Shown here in pieces: positions 18,184-29,238 of a stretch of DNA of 46,970 nucleotides (the stretch's first letter is position 1; every line of letters starts with the position of its first letter). A model generated the notes under the pieces. It did not search any database, had not been told where the DNA came from, and saw only the letters and a program-made list of their open reading frames with translations. The DNA comes from Gemmatimonadaceae bacterium (GTDB lineage Bacteria > Gemmatimonadota > Gemmatimonadetes > Gemmatimonadales > Gemmatimonadaceae). The stretch spans positions 1 through 46,970 of the forward strand of contig JAJAYP010000057.1 in NCBI GenBank assembly GCA_026786185.1, in the 5' to 3' direction. A program made the position numbers and the translations under genes.

Positions 18184-19703
18184 GCCGACCCTCCGACTCC
18201 AGTGGTGAAGTGGCCCCGCTCGATACCCTGCGCCAGCCCCATGATGTCGGGCGAGAGCACGCGGTCGCGCTCGAGCGGCGCCACGAGCTCCCGTACCAGG
18301 CGACGCCCGTGCTCCGCGCCGCGGCCTGCGCGCAGTGGCAGACGGTAGTCCAGCCCCTGAGCGGCGCACATCAACTCGATGGCGAGCACGTGCCGGACGT
18401 TGTGCACGATGCGGCGGAGTTTCCACGCGGCGCCCATCGCCATGGGCACGACGTCCTCCTTGTTGCCATCCGTCGGGATGGTGTCCACGCTCGCCGGATG
18501 CGACAGGACCTTGCATTCACTCGCCAGCGACGCCGCGGTCACCTGCGCCATCATGAAGCCGGAGTTCACGCCCGCATCCATCGTCAGGAAGGGCGGCAGG
18601 CCCTGATTGAGATCTGGATGGACGAGCCGGTCGATCCGTCGCTCGGACATCGTGGCGAGATTGGTGAGGGCGATCGCCATGAAGTCGAGCGCCATGGCGA
18701 CGGCCTGTCCGTGAAAGTTGCCGCCGCTCAACAGCTCGCTGGTCTCCGCGAAGACGAGCGGGTTGTCCGTGGCGGCGTTGAGCTCGCGACCAATGACCCC
18801 CGCGCAGAAATCGATGGCGTCCAGCACGGGGCCGTGGACCTGCGGCATGCAGCGCAGCGCGTACGGATCCTGGACGCGGGGATCGTTGTCACGATGCGAC
18901 TCGCGTATCTCGCTCTCGCGCAGGAGCGACCGCAGCAGCGCAGCGCTCGCCGCCTGGCCGAGTTGGCCGCGCGCATCCTGGATCCGCGAATCGAAGGCGA
19001 CGGGGGTGCCGAGCAGCGCCTCGAGCGTCATGGCGCCGGCGAGGTGCGCGACCTGCCAGAGCCGGTGTGCATCCACCACGGCAAGCGCCGCGATCGCGGT
19101 GTGTGCCTGCGTCCCATTGATGAGGGTGATGCCTTCCTTCGGACCGAGCTGCACGGGCTGGAGCCCAGCGGACGCAAGCATCGTCGCCGCGTCGGCGCGC
19201 TGGGCGCCCCGATGGAGGTCGCCTTCGCCGATCAGCGCCAGCGCGAGGTGCGCGAGTGGCGCGAGGTCGCCGCTCGCGCCGACGCTGCCCTGCTCCGGGA
19301 TCGGCGGATAGAGCCCGGCGTTGAGCATATCGATGAGTAACTCGACGAGCGCAGGCCTGGCGCCTGAATATCCCTTGGCGATGACGTTGGCGCGGAGAAG
19401 CATCATCGCCCGCGCTTCACGCTCCGGCAGCAGCGCGCCGACCCCGGCCGCGTGGCTGCGCACGAGATTGACCTGCAGCTCACCGAGGCGGGCGCGCGGA
19501 ATGGAGACGTCGGACAGCTTGCCGAACCCGGTCGTGACACCGTAGGCGACGGCGTTGCTCTCGACCAGCGCTGACACGACTTCGTGCGCGCGCAACATGC
19601 GGAGTCGAGCGGCTGGCGCGAGCTCGACCACCGCGCCGTCCGCGACCGCCACGACGTCGTCGAGAGAGAGAGACTGTCCGTCCAGCATCACGGCGGTCGG
19701 CAT
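18180..19703 (-). CDS. hutH: histidine ammonia-lyase
   Basis: MIO-forming [53 protein letters not shown] at 19703 preferred over TTG at 19733. Confidence 0.97.
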   Translation of the reverse strand: MPTAVMLDGQSLSLDDVVAVADGAVVELAPAARLRMLRAHEVVSALVESNAVAYGVTTGFGKLSDVSIPRARLGELQVNLVRSHAAGVGALLPEREARAMMLLRANVIAKGYSGARPALVELLIDMLNAGLYPPIPEQGSVGASGDLAPLAHLALALIGEGDLHRGAQRADAATMLASAGLQPVQLGPKEGITLINGTQAHTAIAALAVVDAHRLWQVAHLAGAMTLEALLGTPVAFDSRIQDARGQLGQAASAALLRSLLRESEIRESHRDNDPRVQDPYALRCMPQVHGPVLDAIDFCAGVIGRELNAATDNPLVFAETSELLSGGNFHGQAVAMALDFMAIALTNLATMSERRIDRLVHPDLNQGLPPFLTMDAGVNSGFMMAQVTAASLASECKVLSHPASVDTIPTDGNKEDVVPMAMGAAWKLRRIVHNVRHVLAIELMCAAQGLDYRLPLRAGRGAEHGRRLVRELVAPLERDRVLSPDIMGLAQGIERGHFTTGVGGSA

Positions 19704-19796
19704 CGACGCAATGTCCTGCGTGCGGCGCGACAATACAAGTCTCGGGGACGATCCTGCGATTCAGCCCCGTCCCTTTCGCATCGCACGGACCGCATT

Positions 19797-19811
19797 CATG
19801 CACGATGCATG
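19797..19811. promoter_or_regulatory. interrupted palindrome CATGCA-CGA-TGCATG in the lptD-hut spacer, candidate operator
   Basis: 6-bp perfect inverted repeat with 3-nt spacer, upstream of hutH on the minus strand. Confidence 0.3.
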
Positions 19812-19832
19812 CGATGCTGGGCGGCGATGACG

Positions 19833-22800
19833 CTAGAAGCCCTGGTTCTTGTAGGTGCTCTTGTGGTAATCGAACTTGAGATCGGGCTCTGCCTTCAGCG
19901 AGATGAGGAAGTTGAAGGAGAAGCTGCCGTTGGGCGACTGCGTGAAGGCGAAGATGGCGCGCCAGTCGTGGAGATCACGCTGCAACGAGACGATCTGGCT
20001 GGCGAAGTTCTTGTTCTCGAAGTCGTACGAGGTGTTCCAGGTCGCCGCCCAGTGCTGGGTGACGTTGAAGTTGAGGTTGCCGCTCAGCGACGTGGAGTTC
20101 GGATAGCGATAGATGGGCGATCCGATGAGGCCCGACGTGATGGGCACCACCGTCGTCGGATTCGTCGACTCGCGTGCGATGCACTGATCGTACACGCCGA
20201 CACGTCGCAGCTCCGCCGTGTTGAACTGCGTGCAGCGCGACGCCGCGGTGAAGTCGATCACATTGGCGCCGTCGGCCACCGGTCGCTGCCGTTGCGCGCT
20301 GAACTGGAACGACGCCTGCCACCCTTGGGTGATGGTCGGCAGGAAGCCCGCGTTCCGCGCCGCGCGCCCGGCCACCGGTTGTGAGGCGACCTGCCGCGCG
20401 TACCGGTCATCGCCGGGCGCCCGCAACTGGTCGGTGCTCGCCTGGCTCGGCGGCACCGCCCTGCCGAACAGCCGCGAGAAGACCGCGAACGGATTGGCCG
20501 TGTTGCTGAAGGAGAACGACGCCGTGACGCGCTCGCGAAACGGTGAGAACTTCGCCGAGTCGCTCACCGTCGAGCCCTGGAACAGCGAGTAGTCCACCCC
20601 GAGGTCGAGCCCCGGCAGCAGGTCCGACCGCACGGTGTAGTTGAAGTTCTGGGTCGTGAGCCCACGGATCGCGTCGCGTGTGTACCTGGCGCGCTCGAAG
20701 TCGTAGGACAGGGCGCTGAAGTTCAGCGACAGCAGCTTGAGTTTGTCGCCCGACTCCGGATTGGAGTCGTTGAGCGACCGCGTCTTCGCCTCGATGTTCG
20801 TCGAGAGCTGGAAGGAAAGCTGGTTCTGCTGGAGAGCGCCGAGATAGCCGTTCGGTTGGCCGTTCGAGCCGGCGCGCGTACGCCCGAGCGCCGCGAGATA
20901 CGCATCACTGACATCCGCTTTCGGCGCGTAGCTGTACCCGATCTGCGGAGTGATGGAGTGCCGAATGCGCGTGAAGGGACCGAACCCGCCGAACAATCCG
21001 AACAACGTCGGGGACGCCGACACGCTGAAGCTCGGCCGCTTCGACTGATGCACCCACCGCCCCCCCGTCCGCTCGTTGCGGATCCAGTAGGCCGACCCGT
21101 CCACGTTCGACAGCGACATGGACGCGGAGAGGTTGTAGTTGTTGCGAGCCAGCGCCGGCAGGGTGAACACCGGCGTCCAGTCGACCTGTGTGCCGTACGT
21201 CGACGCGAAGATGCGTTGTTCGATCCGCCCGGTGGTCACGTCCGCCACGAGCGCAGCTTCCGGAAAATCATTGCGGTGCGACGTGACCGTGAACCGGTTG
21301 CCGAGCGAGTAGCCGAAGATGGTGAGCGGCGTATCGAACGACAGGTTGCTGTCGTAGGAGTTCCGGCGCAGCGTGTCGCCGAAGATGGAATCGACGCCGG
21401 CAGGCGTCGTTCCGGACCGGAGCAGCAGCCCCAGCGATGACGGCTGGTCGATGCCCGTGACCTGATGCGACGTGTAGCTCAGGCTTGGCGTCCACGTCAG
21501 CCAGCTCCCGAGACTCAGCGGGCTGGTGTTCACGCTGAGGCTCGGGAAGGTCTGGTCGGTCTGGCTGCGTCCCGGCTGCTGGCTGCGCGATCCCCCCAGC
21601 GTGAAATCGGCCGGACCTACCTTCTGGTGATACGACGCCGATGAGCGGATCGTCGACAGGACGGCATACGGGTTCACGGTCGTCGACCGCTGGATCTGCG
21701 TGCTGCTCACGTAGTTCAGGTCCATGCGCAAGGAGCTGTTGCGCGTGAAGTCCTGTGAATGCCCCCAGCTCACCGCCGAGTTGCGCTGCTTGCCCTGGAT
21801 GGTGTACGCGGTGGCGAGATTGCCCGTGACGTAGCGCTCCAGCCACCGGTACCGGAACTCGCCGTTGTACCTCGTGAACGCGACGTCATTCAGGGTGAGC
21901 TGCCCCGCGGAGCTTCGCCAATCGAACGACGCCTGGGCGTCGATGAAGTCGCTGATCGCCCAGTAGTAGCCGAGTCCTTCCACCTGGCGGCGATAGGACG
22001 GGCTGTTGCGGACGATGTCGCTCACCCCGACGTTCGGGGAGAGGATGCCGCTGTGGCGCCCCCCGCGAATATCCTGGAAGAGAAAGGGAAGCCACAGCAC
22101 CGGCACATCGCCGATGTAGAGCACGGCGGGTCGCGCGACGACGAACGAACCCGTGCGCTTGATCTCCCGCGCCGCGAAGTGATAGTCGGGAATGGAATCG
22201 TCGCAGGCGGTGATCGTGCCATCCCGCAGATAATAGGTGGCGTCGTTCGCGCTCTTGATCGAATCACGCCCTGCCACGACGACCACGCGTTCCCCGGTGA
22301 TCTGCAGGACCTCGCCACTCTGCGGAATCGAGGTGCGAATGTCGCGGACGCTCGCGCGACGGGTCGCGATGTCGTAGGTCCCCGGTCCGCGACTGACGAT
22401 CGGCGCCTGCCCCGGTGAGACGAACACGCTGCGACCGGTGGAGTCGGTACCGACCCGGACAGCGCTCCCCGTCCCGCTGTAGCTGATCGAATCCGACTTC
22501 ACCAGCTGCGAATCGCGCTGGACGATGGCCTTCGTGGTGAGCTGGATGGCTCTCGTCACCGCATCGAACGAGATCGATTCGCCCTGATACTGCGTGACGC
22601 TGTAGCCCGGCGTGTTGAGCAGCCGGAGCATCACCGAATCCGGCGCGGCGAAGTTGGCCTTCCCGATCGTGTCGCGCACTGCCAGCGAGTCACCCCGCGG
22701 CCGAAGCGTATCGGAGCGCGCGCGGGGTACGGATCGGGGGGCCTGCGTCGGCCGGTTCACCTGAGCGACCACCGCCGGCGCCTGCGCCGCGAGCGCGATC

Positions 22801-22847
22801 GCCGCCAACACGATAGTCGCGCCCGGCATCCGGCGCCGACGAGTCAC
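19833..22847 (-). CDS. lptD: LptD/OstA-like outer-membrane LPS assembly protein
   Basis: 1004 aa; signal peptide; DATYYLRDGTITACDDSIPDYHFAAREIKR...PVLYIGDVPVLWLPFLFQDIRGGRHSGILSPNVG then long beta-barrel-like C-terminus. Confidence 0.85.
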   Translation of the reverse strand: MTRRRRMPGATIVLAAIALAAQAPAVVAQVNRPTQAPRSVPRARSDTLRPRGDSLAVRDTIGKANFAAPDSVMLRLLNTPGYSVTQYQGESISFDAVTRAIQLTTKAIVQRDSQLVKSDSISYSGTGSAVRVGTDSTGRSVFVSPGQAPIVSRGPGTYDIATRRASVRDIRTSIPQSGEVLQITGERVVVVAGRDSIKSANDATYYLRDGTITACDDSIPDYHFAAREIKRTGSFVVARPAVLYIGDVPVLWLPFLFQDIRGGRHSGILSPNVGVSDIVRNSPSYRRQVEGLGYYWAISDFIDAQASFDWRSSAGQLTLNDVAFTRYNGEFRYRWLERYVTGNLATAYTIQGKQRNSAVSWGHSQDFTRNSSLRMDLNYVSSTQIQRSTTVNPYAVLSTIRSSASYHQKVGPADFTLGGSRSQQPGRSQTDQTFPSLSVNTSPLSLGSWLTWTPSLSYTSHQVTGIDQPSSLGLLLRSGTTPAGVDSIFGDTLRRNSYDSNLSFDTPLTIFGYSLGNRFTVTSHRNDFPEAALVADVTTGRIEQRIFASTYGTQVDWTPVFTLPALARNNYNLSASMSLSNVDGSAYWIRNERTGGRWVHQSKRPSFSVSASPTLFGLFGGFGPFTRIRHSITPQIGYSYAPKADVSDAYLAALGRTRAGSNGQPNGYLGALQQNQLSFQLSTNIEAKTRSLNDSNPESGDKLKLLSLNFSALSYDFERARYTRDAIRGLTTQNFNYTVRSDLLPGLDLGVDYSLFQGSTVSDSAKFSPFRERVTASFSFSNTANPFAVFSRLFGRAVPPSQASTDQLRAPGDDRYARQVASQPVAGRAARNAGFLPTITQGWQASFQFSAQRQRPVADGANVIDFTAASRCTQFNTAELRRVGVYDQCIARESTNPTTVVPITSGLIGSPIYRYPNSTSLSGNLNFNVTQHWAATWNTSYDFENKNFASQIVSLQRDLHDWRAIFAFTQSPNGSFSFNFLISLKAEPDLKFDYHKSTYKNQGF

Positions 22848-23620
22848 GCCGGTACCTCGTGTGCCGCCGCGCTCTCCGCCGCCGCTGCCGCCGCCTTCTT
22901 CCGGAACACGATGAGAGAGAGGAGGATGCTCACTTCATACAGCAGGTACAACGGCACCATGAGCGCCACCGACGTGACGAACAGGTCGCCCGGCGTGATG
23001 ATCGCCGCGACGACGTACGAGCCGAGCAGCGCATGGCGGCGATACTTCGCGAGGAACTTCGGGGTCACCAGCCCGAACAGCGAGAGCAACAGGACGGCGA
23101 TCGGCAACTCGAAGACTGCGCCCATGGCGAGTACCATGCTCGTGACGAAACCGAAGTAGGCCGAGACGGTGATCATCTGGTCGAACGCCTTGTCGCCCAG
23201 ATTGAACAGGAACTTGAGCGTCAGCGGGAGCACGTAGTACCACGCCAGCGCCGCCCCTCCGATGAACAGCCCCACGACCCCCAGGATCACAGGGATGGCG
23301 ATACGCTTCTCGTGTCGATGCAGGGCCGGCGAGAGGAAGGCGTATACCTGCCAGATCAGGACCGGCAGCGCGAGCACGATGCCGACCATGATCGACGTCT
23401 GCAGCAGGATCGAGAATCCCTCGCCCGGCGCCGTGTACACCAGCTTTCGCCCGTGCAGGAAGGGCAGGATCGGGCCCTGCATCCATGTCAGCAGGTCGAA
23501 TCGATAGACGAGGGCGAACGCGATCGCGACGCCCACGAGCACCGCTCCGAGCGACCAGATGATCCGCCAGCGCAGCTCCTCGAGATGATCGAGAAACGGC
23601 ATTTCCCCCGTACTGCCCAT
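22844..23620 (-). CDS. tatC: twin-arginine translocase subunit TatC
   Basis: MPFLDHLEELRWRIIWSLGAVLVG; multi-TM; FELPIAVLLLSLFGLVTPKFLAKYRRHALLGSYVVAAIITPGD. Confidence 0.95.
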   Translation of the reverse strand: MGSTGEMPFLDHLEELRWRIIWSLGAVLVGVAIAFALVYRFDLLTWMQGPILPFLHGRKLVYTAPGEGFSILLQTSIMVGIVLALPVLIWQVYAFLSPALHRHEKRIAIPVILGVVGLFIGGAALAWYYVLPLTLKFLFNLGDKAFDQMITVSAYFGFVTSMVLAMGAVFELPIAVLLLSLFGLVTPKFLAKYRRHALLGSYVVAAIITPGDLFVTSVALMVPLYLLYEVSILLSLIVFRKKAAAAAAESAAAHEVPA

Positions 23621-23661
23621 TACGTCACCCGCCCTGCCGGTCGAAGGTTATTCGGACATGC

Positions 23662-24435
23662 TCAGAACGTTTTCAACTGCTCGCGCGCCAGCGACGCCTC
23701 GTCCGACCGCGGGTATTCCCTCACAATCCGCTCGAACGCCGCGCGCGCCTGCGCCGTGCGCCCAGCCGCCCGGATGGAGATCGCGTGCTTGTACAACGCC
23801 GTCGCGGCCTTGGGCGACGAAGGATAGCGCTGCACGACCAGCCCGTATACCGAGTCGGCCGCGACCTGGTTCCGCTCGGCGGCATACGTCTCCGCAATGT
23901 AGATCATGGCTTCGGGTGCGTCTTCCGAGCGCGGATACGTCCGGAGGAGCTCTTCGAACCCGCTTCGCGCCACCCTCGCACTGCCGCGACGGAGCTGGTC
24001 GAGCGAGCTCTGGAAGAGCTGCGCCGGACCCGGACCCGAGGGCACGGCACGGGTCGTGTCGCCCTGAACGGGAACGGGCGGAGCGGCCGCCATCTGACTC
24101 CGCTCCTCCAGTGACGCGCGCAGCTCCTGCAGCCGCCGTTGACTCTGGCCGCTCAGCTCCTGGATCTGGAGAATCTGTCGGCCCATCTCGTAGTGATCCG
24201 TTGCCACGGTGGATTGCAGCTTCGCGAGCCGCGCGCTCACCGCACGCACGGAATCGTTGGACTGGACGATCTGATTCAACACCGCAGCGACCTGTGCACT
24301 CCGGGCCGTGTCGGCACGAGCCGCCGCCGATTGCATCGTGCTCAACTGGGTCTGCAGCAGGAACACGTCGCGCTTGGACGCGACGCAGCCGCCGAGCGCC
24401 AGCACGGCCGCGGAGAGGAGGGCGAGTCGGCGCAT
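23662..24435 (-). CDS. cpoB: Tol-Pal system protein YbgF/CpoB
   Basis: Signal/lipobox-like LALGGCVAS; coiled coil; C-terminal TPRs (YPSSPKAATALYKHAISIRAAGRTAQARAAFERIVREYPRSDEA). Confidence 0.85.
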   Translation of the reverse strand: MRRLALLSAAVLALGGCVASKRDVFLLQTQLSTMQSAAARADTARSAQVAAVLNQIVQSNDSVRAVSARLAKLQSTVATDHYEMGRQILQIQELSGQSQRRLQELRASLEERSQMAAAPPVPVQGDTTRAVPSGPGPAQLFQSSLDQLRRGSARVARSGFEELLRTYPRSEDAPEAMIYIAETYAAERNQVAADSVYGLVVQRYPSSPKAATALYKHAISIRAAGRTAQARAAFERIVREYPRSDEASLAREQLKTF

Positions 24436-25055
24436 CAGTCGCGGGTCCGCACGAGGATACCACTCGCGCCGCGCACTTCGAACTCGGCGCGGCGATTCTG
24501 CTGATACGCCGACTCGTCGCCACCGGATGATGCAGGCTGCGAATCGCCCAGGCTCTGCGTCGACACGCGGTTCTCCGCCACACCCTTGCCGGTCATATAT
24601 CGCTTCACCGTCGCCGCGCGGCGCTGGCCGAGCGCCAGGTTGTACTCGGCGGTGCCGCGCTCGTCGGTATGCCCAGTGACCACGAGCGTGATGGACGGAT
24701 TCGCCTGAAGCACGGCGGATTTGGCGTCGAGCACTGCCGCGCCGTCATCGCGCAGCTGGTCGCGATCGTAGTCGAAGTAGACGCGCTGCGCGAGGATGTT
24801 CCCCATGTCGAGCTGGGCCTGCCGGTCACCCGCGGCATCCCGCGACGCGGCAGCATTCGCCGCCGCAATCGAGTCGGCACGGCGCTGCGCGGCTTCTGCC
24901 GCCTGCGCATCGGCGCGTCGCTGCGCCGCCGCGGCGTCTACGCCCGCCGGAACCGGCGTTGCCGCCGGAGTGACCTTCCGCCGGCATCCTTCGAGCGCCG
25001 CGAACGAGGAACAGGCGAGCAGCGTGAGGACAAGGGAGCGAGCATTCATGTACAT
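24435..25055 (-). CDS. pal: peptidoglycan-associated lipoprotein Pal
   Basis: OmpA-like VYFDYDRDQLRDDGAAVLDAKSAVLQANPSITLVVTGHTDERGTAEYNLALGQRRAATVKRYM; lipobox LEGC. Confidence 0.95.
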   Translation of the reverse strand: MYMNARSLVLTLLACSSFAALEGCRRKVTPAATPVPAGVDAAAAQRRADAQAAEAAQRRADSIAAANAAASRDAAGDRQAQLDMGNILAQRVYFDYDRDQLRDDGAAVLDAKSAVLQANPSITLVVTGHTDERGTAEYNLALGQRRAATVKRYMTGKGVAENRVSTQSLGDSQPASSGGDESAYQQNRRAEFEVRGASGILVRTRD

Positions 25056-25098
25056 CTCCGGTTGAGAACGAGCATCGCGCGAGTAAGCGTGACAGGAT

Positions 25099-26382
25099 TC
25101 ATGGTTCGCCGAGTCTCGGCGACCATGACGGCAGGCGGACCGACGCGCCGCGCGTGAGCTGTCGCGCACGGCCGCTTTCGGCATCGATGACCCAGAGTTG
25201 ACGCGTTCCCGAGCGATTGGACACGAAGACCAGGTGGCGGGCATCGGGCGCCCACGACGGATCGTCGTTACTGCCGTCGCTCGTCAACTGCTTCAGTGCG
25301 CGGTCACGCAAGCCGACCGTGAGTAGCTGGAACTGACCGTCGATTCGCGACTGGAACGCGACGAGCCGTCCGTCGGATGACCAGTCGGGACTTGCGCGAT
25401 ACGCGCTCTCGCCGACGTCGAGCGGCGTGAGGAGATCGACGTTGGTGCCGTCCGCATCCATGGTATAGATCTCCGGATGCCCCGCCCGTCCCGACATGAA
25501 GGCGATGCGACGGCCATCGGGGCTGAACGAGGGAGAGACGTTGTCGCTGCCTCGGCCGACCGAGAGCCGGCGTGCGGCGCCTCCGCTCGCCGGCACGCTG
25601 TACAGGTCGACGCCATCGTCTTCGCCGTGCGCGTAGACCACGCTCGCCCCGTCGGGGGTGAAGACCGGCGAGATGAAGACCCCACGTCCGCTCGCGACCG
25701 TGCGCCCGCGGCCGCCGATATCCTGCACGACGATCTGCGATGGGACGTACGTGGAATACGTGATGGTCCGGCCGTTGGGATGCCATGCCGCCGAGCCGGG
25801 TGTCACCGCGCCCGCCAGCGGCGACTCACCATGGCCATCGCTGTCGATGAGCCAGAGCCGGCCACCTCGCGTGAAGAGCACCCGGGTCCGCGAAATACCA
25901 CGCGTGCCCGTGAGCGACTGCTCGAGCTCGTCGGAGAGCCCGTGCACGGCCGACCGCCATGCGCGCACACTGGACGCGGGCGGCGCCACGTAGTCGCGAA
26001 TGAGCGCCGTCTGACGCGTCGCCACGTTGTAGACCGCGAGGTGCAGACCGCTCGGAGTGGGAGTCACCTGAATGGCCGCGGCCGCGCCAAGCTGAGCGAG
26101 CAGCGACCAGTTCGGCGCGCCGGCGCGCGCAACGGCACGCGATGCGGACGCGTCGAGGGGGATCACGGTGATCCGATCGCCGAGATCGAGATCGCGGCTC
26201 ACGATCGCCGCCACCGAGTCGCCGAGCGCGGTGGACACGGGCAGGACGACGACACCAGGCTTGGTCCCCGGGTCGTACGTGAGTCCGATGCGAACGCCGC
26301 GTGACGTCGTGTCCTGCGCCACCACGAGTGAGGGCGCTGCGACCAGCACTGCGGCGAGCACGCGAAAGAACGGCAGGTGCAT
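25099..26382 (-). CDS. tolB: Tol-Pal beta-propeller protein TolB
   Basis: Repeated PSFSPDGRRIAFMSGRAGHPEIYTMDADGTN and PSWAPDARHLVFVSNRSGTRQLWVIDAESG blades. Confidence 0.93.
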   Translation of the reverse strand: MHLPFFRVLAAVLVAAPSLVVAQDTTSRGVRIGLTYDPGTKPGVVVLPVSTALGDSVAAIVSRDLDLGDRITVIPLDASASRAVARAGAPNWSLLAQLGAAAAIQVTPTPSGLHLAVYNVATRQTALIRDYVAPPASSVRAWRSAVHGLSDELEQSLTGTRGISRTRVLFTRGGRLWLIDSDGHGESPLAGAVTPGSAAWHPNGRTITYSTYVPSQIVVQDIGGRGRTVASGRGVFISPVFTPDGASVVYAHGEDDGVDLYSVPASGGAARRLSVGRGSDNVSPSFSPDGRRIAFMSGRAGHPEIYTMDADGTNVDLLTPLDVGESAYRASPDWSSDGRLVAFQSRIDGQFQLLTVGLRDRALKQLTSDGSNDDPSWAPDARHLVFVSNRSGTRQLWVIDAESGRARQLTRGASVRLPSWSPRLGEP

Positions 26383-27112
26383 CAGCGGATCAGGCGAGGG
26401 TCGAAGCTGAAGATCACCGGGAGCACGTCATCCGGAAATCCGGCGGGAAGGGGACCGAACGACCGCGCCGCGGCTTCTACGGCACCCATCGCCTCGGTGT
26501 CGAAGGAGTACACGCCGGACCGCGTCGTCAGGCGGATGCCGGTCACGCTACCGTCACGTCGAATGAGGAATGCGACGACCGCCGTGACGCCGCTGCGCGA
26601 CGGCTTGAAGTTCACGGCGATCTGGCGCACGACGTTCTGGAGGTACCCGGGATACGGGAACTCGATCCCATCCACGCGCACGTTGGCGACATCGGCACCG
26701 CGACCGCCCTGCGGCCCGCCGCCCGCCGCCGGCGCCGGCGCCGGCGGTGCTTTCACGTTGCACCGCGCGGCGCCAGCAACCGGCGTGGCGGCCTTGACAG
26801 GCTTCGTGCGAACAGGGCGTTTCGTCCGGGATGCAAGTGGCGGCATGCGCGACGGATCGGGCGTGGACCGCGCTGGTACCGCGGGCGTCGGCGCCACCGT
26901 TGCCGGCGCAGGCGCGGATGCCGCTGGCGGCTGCACGATCCCGGTTTGACGCGGGCCCGGCGGCGCCGCGATGAGGCTGACTCGATACATCGGCGGGGCC
27001 GGAATCGAGGGAGCGCCACGCACGAGCAGGAACGCCGCGACGACGATCGCGTGCGCCGCCGCGGACGCCGCGATCGGCACGCGGAGCGACAGGGCCTGGG
27101 GCATCACCGCGC

Positions 27113-27116
<4 letters not shown>
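26382..27116 (-). CDS. TonB/TolA-type energy transducer
   Basis: N-terminal TM, Pro-rich linker, C-terminal PYPGYLQNVVRQIAVNFKPSRSGVTAVVAFLIRRDGSVTGIRL. Confidence 0.88.
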
Positions 27117-27526
<410 letters not shown>

Positions 27527-27527
27527 C

Positions 27528-28256
27528 TCAGATCCGCCCTTCGCGAACGAGCAGCGCGATGACCGTCGTGCCGAATCCTTCCAGCAGGTTGTCGAGCCGG
27601 TTCAGCCGGTTCGCCAGGATGTTGTACCCGAACGTCGCGGGGATTGCGACGCTGAGAGCCGCGGCGGTGGCGACGAGCGCCTCCGCCACACCCGGCGCCA
27701 CCGCGGCCAGGTTGCCGGACCCTGTCGTGGCGATGCCGACGAAGGCGCTGATGATGCCGAGCACCGTGCCGAGCAGTCCGATGAGCGGGCTCGCCGAGCC
27801 GATCGTCGCGAGCCATGGAAGGAATCGGCCGAGGCGGTCGCGCTCCGCCAGCGATTCCGCGTCCATCACGAGGCGCAACGTCTCGACACGTGACGCCGCG
27901 GCCGTCGGCGCCAGCTGCGCGATCGCCTCTCCGCCGTGCTGGTCGGTGCGCATGGCACCGGATCCGATGAACTGGAAGGCACGCACGAGCAACCGATGCG
28001 AGGCGCTCGGTGAGGCGTGCTTCACGGACACACCGACGGAATCGAGACCGCCCGCACGCTCGATCTCTCGCGCGAACGCAGTGGACGACCGCAGCGCCCG
28101 CGTGAGCTCCCGGCCGACGCCGAGCATGATCGCCCAACTGACGAGGGAGAGCACGACGAGGATCACCAGCACCACCTGCGTCGCCGTGCTGGCGTGCAGG
28201 ATGAGTTCCTTGGCCGAAGTCGGCACGGCGCCGGCCGACTGCAACAGAAGCATCAT
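27528..28256 (-). CDS. ExbB/TolQ/MotA proton channel family protein
   Basis: LFVVLSL-type TM; LPWLATIGSASPLIGLLGTVLGIISAFVGIATTGSGNLAAVAPGVAEALVATAAALSVAIPATFGYN; ATG at 28256. Confidence 0.93.
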   Translation of the reverse strand: MMLLLQSAGAVPTSAKELILHASTATQVVLVILVVLSLVSWAIMLGVGRELTRALRSSTAFAREIERAGGLDSVGVSVKHASPSASHRLLVRAFQFIGSGAMRTDQHGGEAIAQLAPTAAASRVETLRLVMDAESLAERDRLGRFLPWLATIGSASPLIGLLGTVLGIISAFVGIATTGSGNLAAVAPGVAEALVATAAALSVAIPATFGYNILANRLNRLDNLLEGFGTTVIALLVREGRI

Positions 28257-28260
28257 GCGC

Positions 28261-29238
28261 TCACGCGGTGCGGGGAGACCGGCGCCGCGCGTCGTGCCGC
28301 GCCGCGAACGCCGCGTAGCTGCGCGCGAGTCCTTCATCGAGATCCACCTGGGGACGCCAGTCGAGCAGGCGAGCGGCCTTGCTGATGTCGACGAACGACT
28401 CCTGCTGCTCGCCGGGCCGATGCGGCGCATACTCGATGTCGAGCTCACGCTTCGCCGCCACATGCAGCACCTCCGCCAGCCGCAGCACAGGCGTGCCGAT
28501 GCCGGTGCCGATGTTGAAGGCACGCGAGTCGAGCAGCGCGCGCGCCGGCAGCGCTCGTGTGGCGGCACGCCACGTCGCATCCGCGACGTCGGTGACGTAT
28601 ACGTAGTCCCGCGTCTGCAATCCGTCGCCGAAGATGGTCAACGCCTGGCCGTCCAGCAGTCGTCCGCAGAAGATGGCGACGACGCCCGCCTCACCGTGCG
28701 GATCCTGGCGCGGGCCGTAGACGTTGCCGAATCGCAATGCCACGGTGTCGAGCCCGTGCACCCGCGCGTAGTACGCCAGGTACAGCTCCACCGACAGCTT
28801 GGCGATCGCGTACGGCGACTCGGGATCCTTGGTGAACGTCTCGACATTGGGGGGCACAGTATGGTCGCCGTACAGCACGCCGCCTGTGCTGGAGAACACA
28901 AATCGCGTGGCCGGTGAGTGATGCCGGACGGCCTCCAGCAGCGCGAGCGACCCGAGAATGTTGGTCCCCGCATCGAACACCGGTTCCGCCACACTCTTCC
29001 GCACATCCATCTGCGCCGCGAGGTGCACGATGGCAGTGGGGGTCAGCGAGGCGACGAGCGCGGCGGCCGCAGGGTCACGGATGTCGAGCGCATGCACCTC
29101 CGCGCCAGCCGGCACGTTCTCGCGTTTCCCCGTCACGAAGTTGTCCACGACGTGCACTCCCCACCCTTCCGCCAGAAAGCGCTCGGCGACGTGCGACCCG
29201 ATGAAGCCCGCGCCGCCGGTGATCAGGACTGTCGACAT
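28261..29238 (-). CDS. NAD-dependent epimerase/dehydratase (UDP-glucose 4-epimerase-like)
   Basis: MSTVLITGGAGFIGSHVAERFLAEGW; YxxxK as SPYAIAKLSVELYLAYY. Confidence 0.92.
   Translation of the reverse strand: MSTVLITGGAGFIGSHVAERFLAEGWGVHVVDNFVTGKRENVPAGAEVHALDIRDPAAAALVASLTPTAIVHLAAQMDVRKSVAEPVFDAGTNILGSLALLEAVRHHSPATRFVFSSTGGVLYGDHTVPPNVETFTKDPESPYAIAKLSVELYLAYYARVHGLDTVALRFGNVYGPRQDPHGEAGVVAIFCGRLLDGQALTIFGDGLQTRDYVYVTDVADATWRAATRALPARALLDSRAFNIGTGIGTPVLRLAEVLHVAAKRELDIEYAPHRPGEQQESFVDISKAARLLDWRPQVDLDEGLARSYAAFAARHDARRRSPRTA

Noticed and set aside
16435-18348. 637-aa plus-strand ORF antisense to hutU
   Set aside because: Shadow ORF; the opposite strand encodes a clear urocanate hydratase.
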